From contig BGZK01000214.1 in the NCBI GenBank assembly GCA_005406025.1, positions 434,001 through 498,000 on the forward strand: a stretch of DNA of 64,000 nucleotides, in the 5' to 3' direction. The DNA comes from Eumeta japonica. Taxonomy: Eukaryota; Arthropoda; Insecta; Lepidoptera; Psychidae. Shown here in pieces: positions 62,814 through 64,000 of the stretch. Numbering within the stretch: the stretch's first letter is position 1; each line of letters begins with the position of its first letter. The translations under genes were made by a program, and so were the position numbers. Below the pieces are notes generated by a model. The model did not search any database. It was not told the origin of the DNA and saw only the letters and a program-made list of their open reading frames with translations.

Positions 62814-62942
62814 GAGTTGCACCAGAAGAAATAACGCAATTCGTAAACGTTAACCGTAAGATTTGACAGATTGTCCATATGTTACCTGTCAAATCTTAGG
62901 TTTACTCTAGCAATTGGCGTTTTTAACGCTCAGTGCAATTCG
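62814..62942. repeat. Palindromic MITE with GAGTTGCACCA ends
   Basis: The ends GAGTTGCACCAG and CAGTGCAATTCG are inverted. Inner arms CCGTAAGATTTGACAG and CTGTCAAATCTTAGG pair. Length and layout match the element at 26176-26303, so the two are likely one family. Confidence 0.7.
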
Positions 62943-64000
62943 GTGATGGTCTCGTAATAGTTTTTAAATAAGTCACGTGTTACGAGGATTTGCTAACTTA
63001 AGCTCTCTTCAAGGGAAATCAGTTGTTGCCTTTAGCAGAGAAAGATATCAAGAATAATTCCGCCGGATTTTTGTATGAACCTTCGCTGATAGCGTTAAAT
63101 CGGCAATCTCTAAAGGCAGTTACACTATCCATTAGGCCATGTTCCCACTAGAATTTTCTTATGTATAATAGAATAGAAAAAATTTATAAAATATCGTATT
63201 AAGACTGTTGTAGCATTCTATTGGGCGCTGCAAGCAGTCATCTATGCGTGCACTCGAGCGCTGACCACACCTGTTTCGCCGCAATTGTTTTATTACTTCA
63301 AGAGTATTGAAAAGTAAATTGACATGAATGGGTTGCTTAGTGGGACTGTCTAAATTTTCATCTATATCTTGTCACGGTTGAAAGACAAAAAAGACGTGCA
63401 TCCTATAGCTCGGATGGCACACGACTGCCGTTCACTTTGGTCTATATAAATTGTCTATTCTTTAAAAAAATAGAACGATAATGGACAGTATTTCCAAATT
63501 GACTTTCAATTGACTAATGAAAATCTCATTCGTCTTCCGTAGAATATATCAAATAGAGTTATCCACGGTGGCGGCACATTCCGCTTATATTTTGGACAGG
63601 CCTCTTTCGATATCTGCATCCCGTAGCTGTCCGGGCGAGATTGGCCGCGCAAACCTTGCACAAGTTGCAGTCACGTCGAACAAAATTATATTTTTGGTGT
63701 CGTTTTGTGAGTACGCTTGAATACATTCACGCCTTCATATTACAATTTCCTATCCGAACGTGCTATTGAAAAAAGTCGAAGGCGGGTTGTGCAAAAACTG
63801 GCAATGGTTCCATATGTTTTTAGGAGTACGTATACCACAGGAAGCGTTAGTAGTTTCTGCCTGTGTATTCGTTCGCGTGTGACACCACTCCATTCTTTAG
63901 TTCTGTTTATGTTGAAATTCACCAGAACAATATCTATTTGTGACGCAAAAATGATATGTTCGTACAATTTTAATTCCAATTGCGAGAAAGTAAGCTATCA

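Larger units (their letters stand above)
59811..64000. other. Mostly noncoding right end
   Basis: It holds the terminal exon at 61179-61304 and the MITE at 62814-62942. Frames at 60335, 61675, 63517 and 63740 have no recognised motifs or paired splice sites. Introns and upstream exons of the unidentified minus-strand gene may lie here. Confidence 0.5.

Overview
The window looks like nuclear DNA of a moth or butterfly (Lepidoptera). It is AT-rich, its genes are split by many introns, and it is crowded with transposon debris of types common in lepidopteran genomes. No prokaryotic operon structure, CRISPR array, rRNA gene or convincing tRNA gene was seen. Neither clear gene appears as one long open reading frame. 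Both had to be assembled by hand from splice sites and reading phase on the minus strand.

Layout. (1) 1-15.7 kb: no firmly identified gene. It holds hairpins, a 639-bp pogo-like MITE (6543-7181), a dispersed element (5130-6090) with a second copy near 54.4-55.3 kb, a broken unidentified coding remnant (11923-12392, minus) and a GC-rich promoter-like island (13270-13760). (2) 15.8-30.9 kb, minus: a complete insect odorant receptor (7tm_6 family), 8 exons, 410 codons, introns in phases 0,1,2,2,0,0,0. Its introns carry a ~110-bp tandem array, a (TA)n tract beside a splice donor, a LINE tail and copies of a GATTCC-rich repeat. (3) 31-37.3 kb: repeats, a GC-rich island and one weak candidate exon. 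(4) 37.9-44.4 kb, minus: Ran-binding protein 3 (RanBP3), 6 coding exons, 452 codons, with an intronic 433-bp hAT-type MITE that still has a perfect 8-bp target duplication. (5) 44.6-57.2 kb: a retrotransposon graveyard with an RTE-like LINE carrying a nested MITE, a minus-strand Jockey-like LINE fragment, a CR1/Rex-like LINE with a destroyed catalytic motif, a diverged tandem duplication and a foldback structure. (6) 57.2-64 kb: hairpin MITEs, a GC-rich first-exon/promoter candidate (about 58.1-58.46 kb, plus) and a likely terminal coding exon of an unidentified minus-strand gene (61179-61304).

The two clear genes have unrelated jobs. The receptor would sit in the dendrite membrane of olfactory neurons with the co-receptor Orco. 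RanBP3 is a nuclear Ran/CRM1 export cofactor. Nothing suggests they act together, and no new multi-gene system is visible. The most unusual content is structural: foldbacks, nested elements, the intronic tandem array, and a repeat family whose copies lie in and around the receptor gene.
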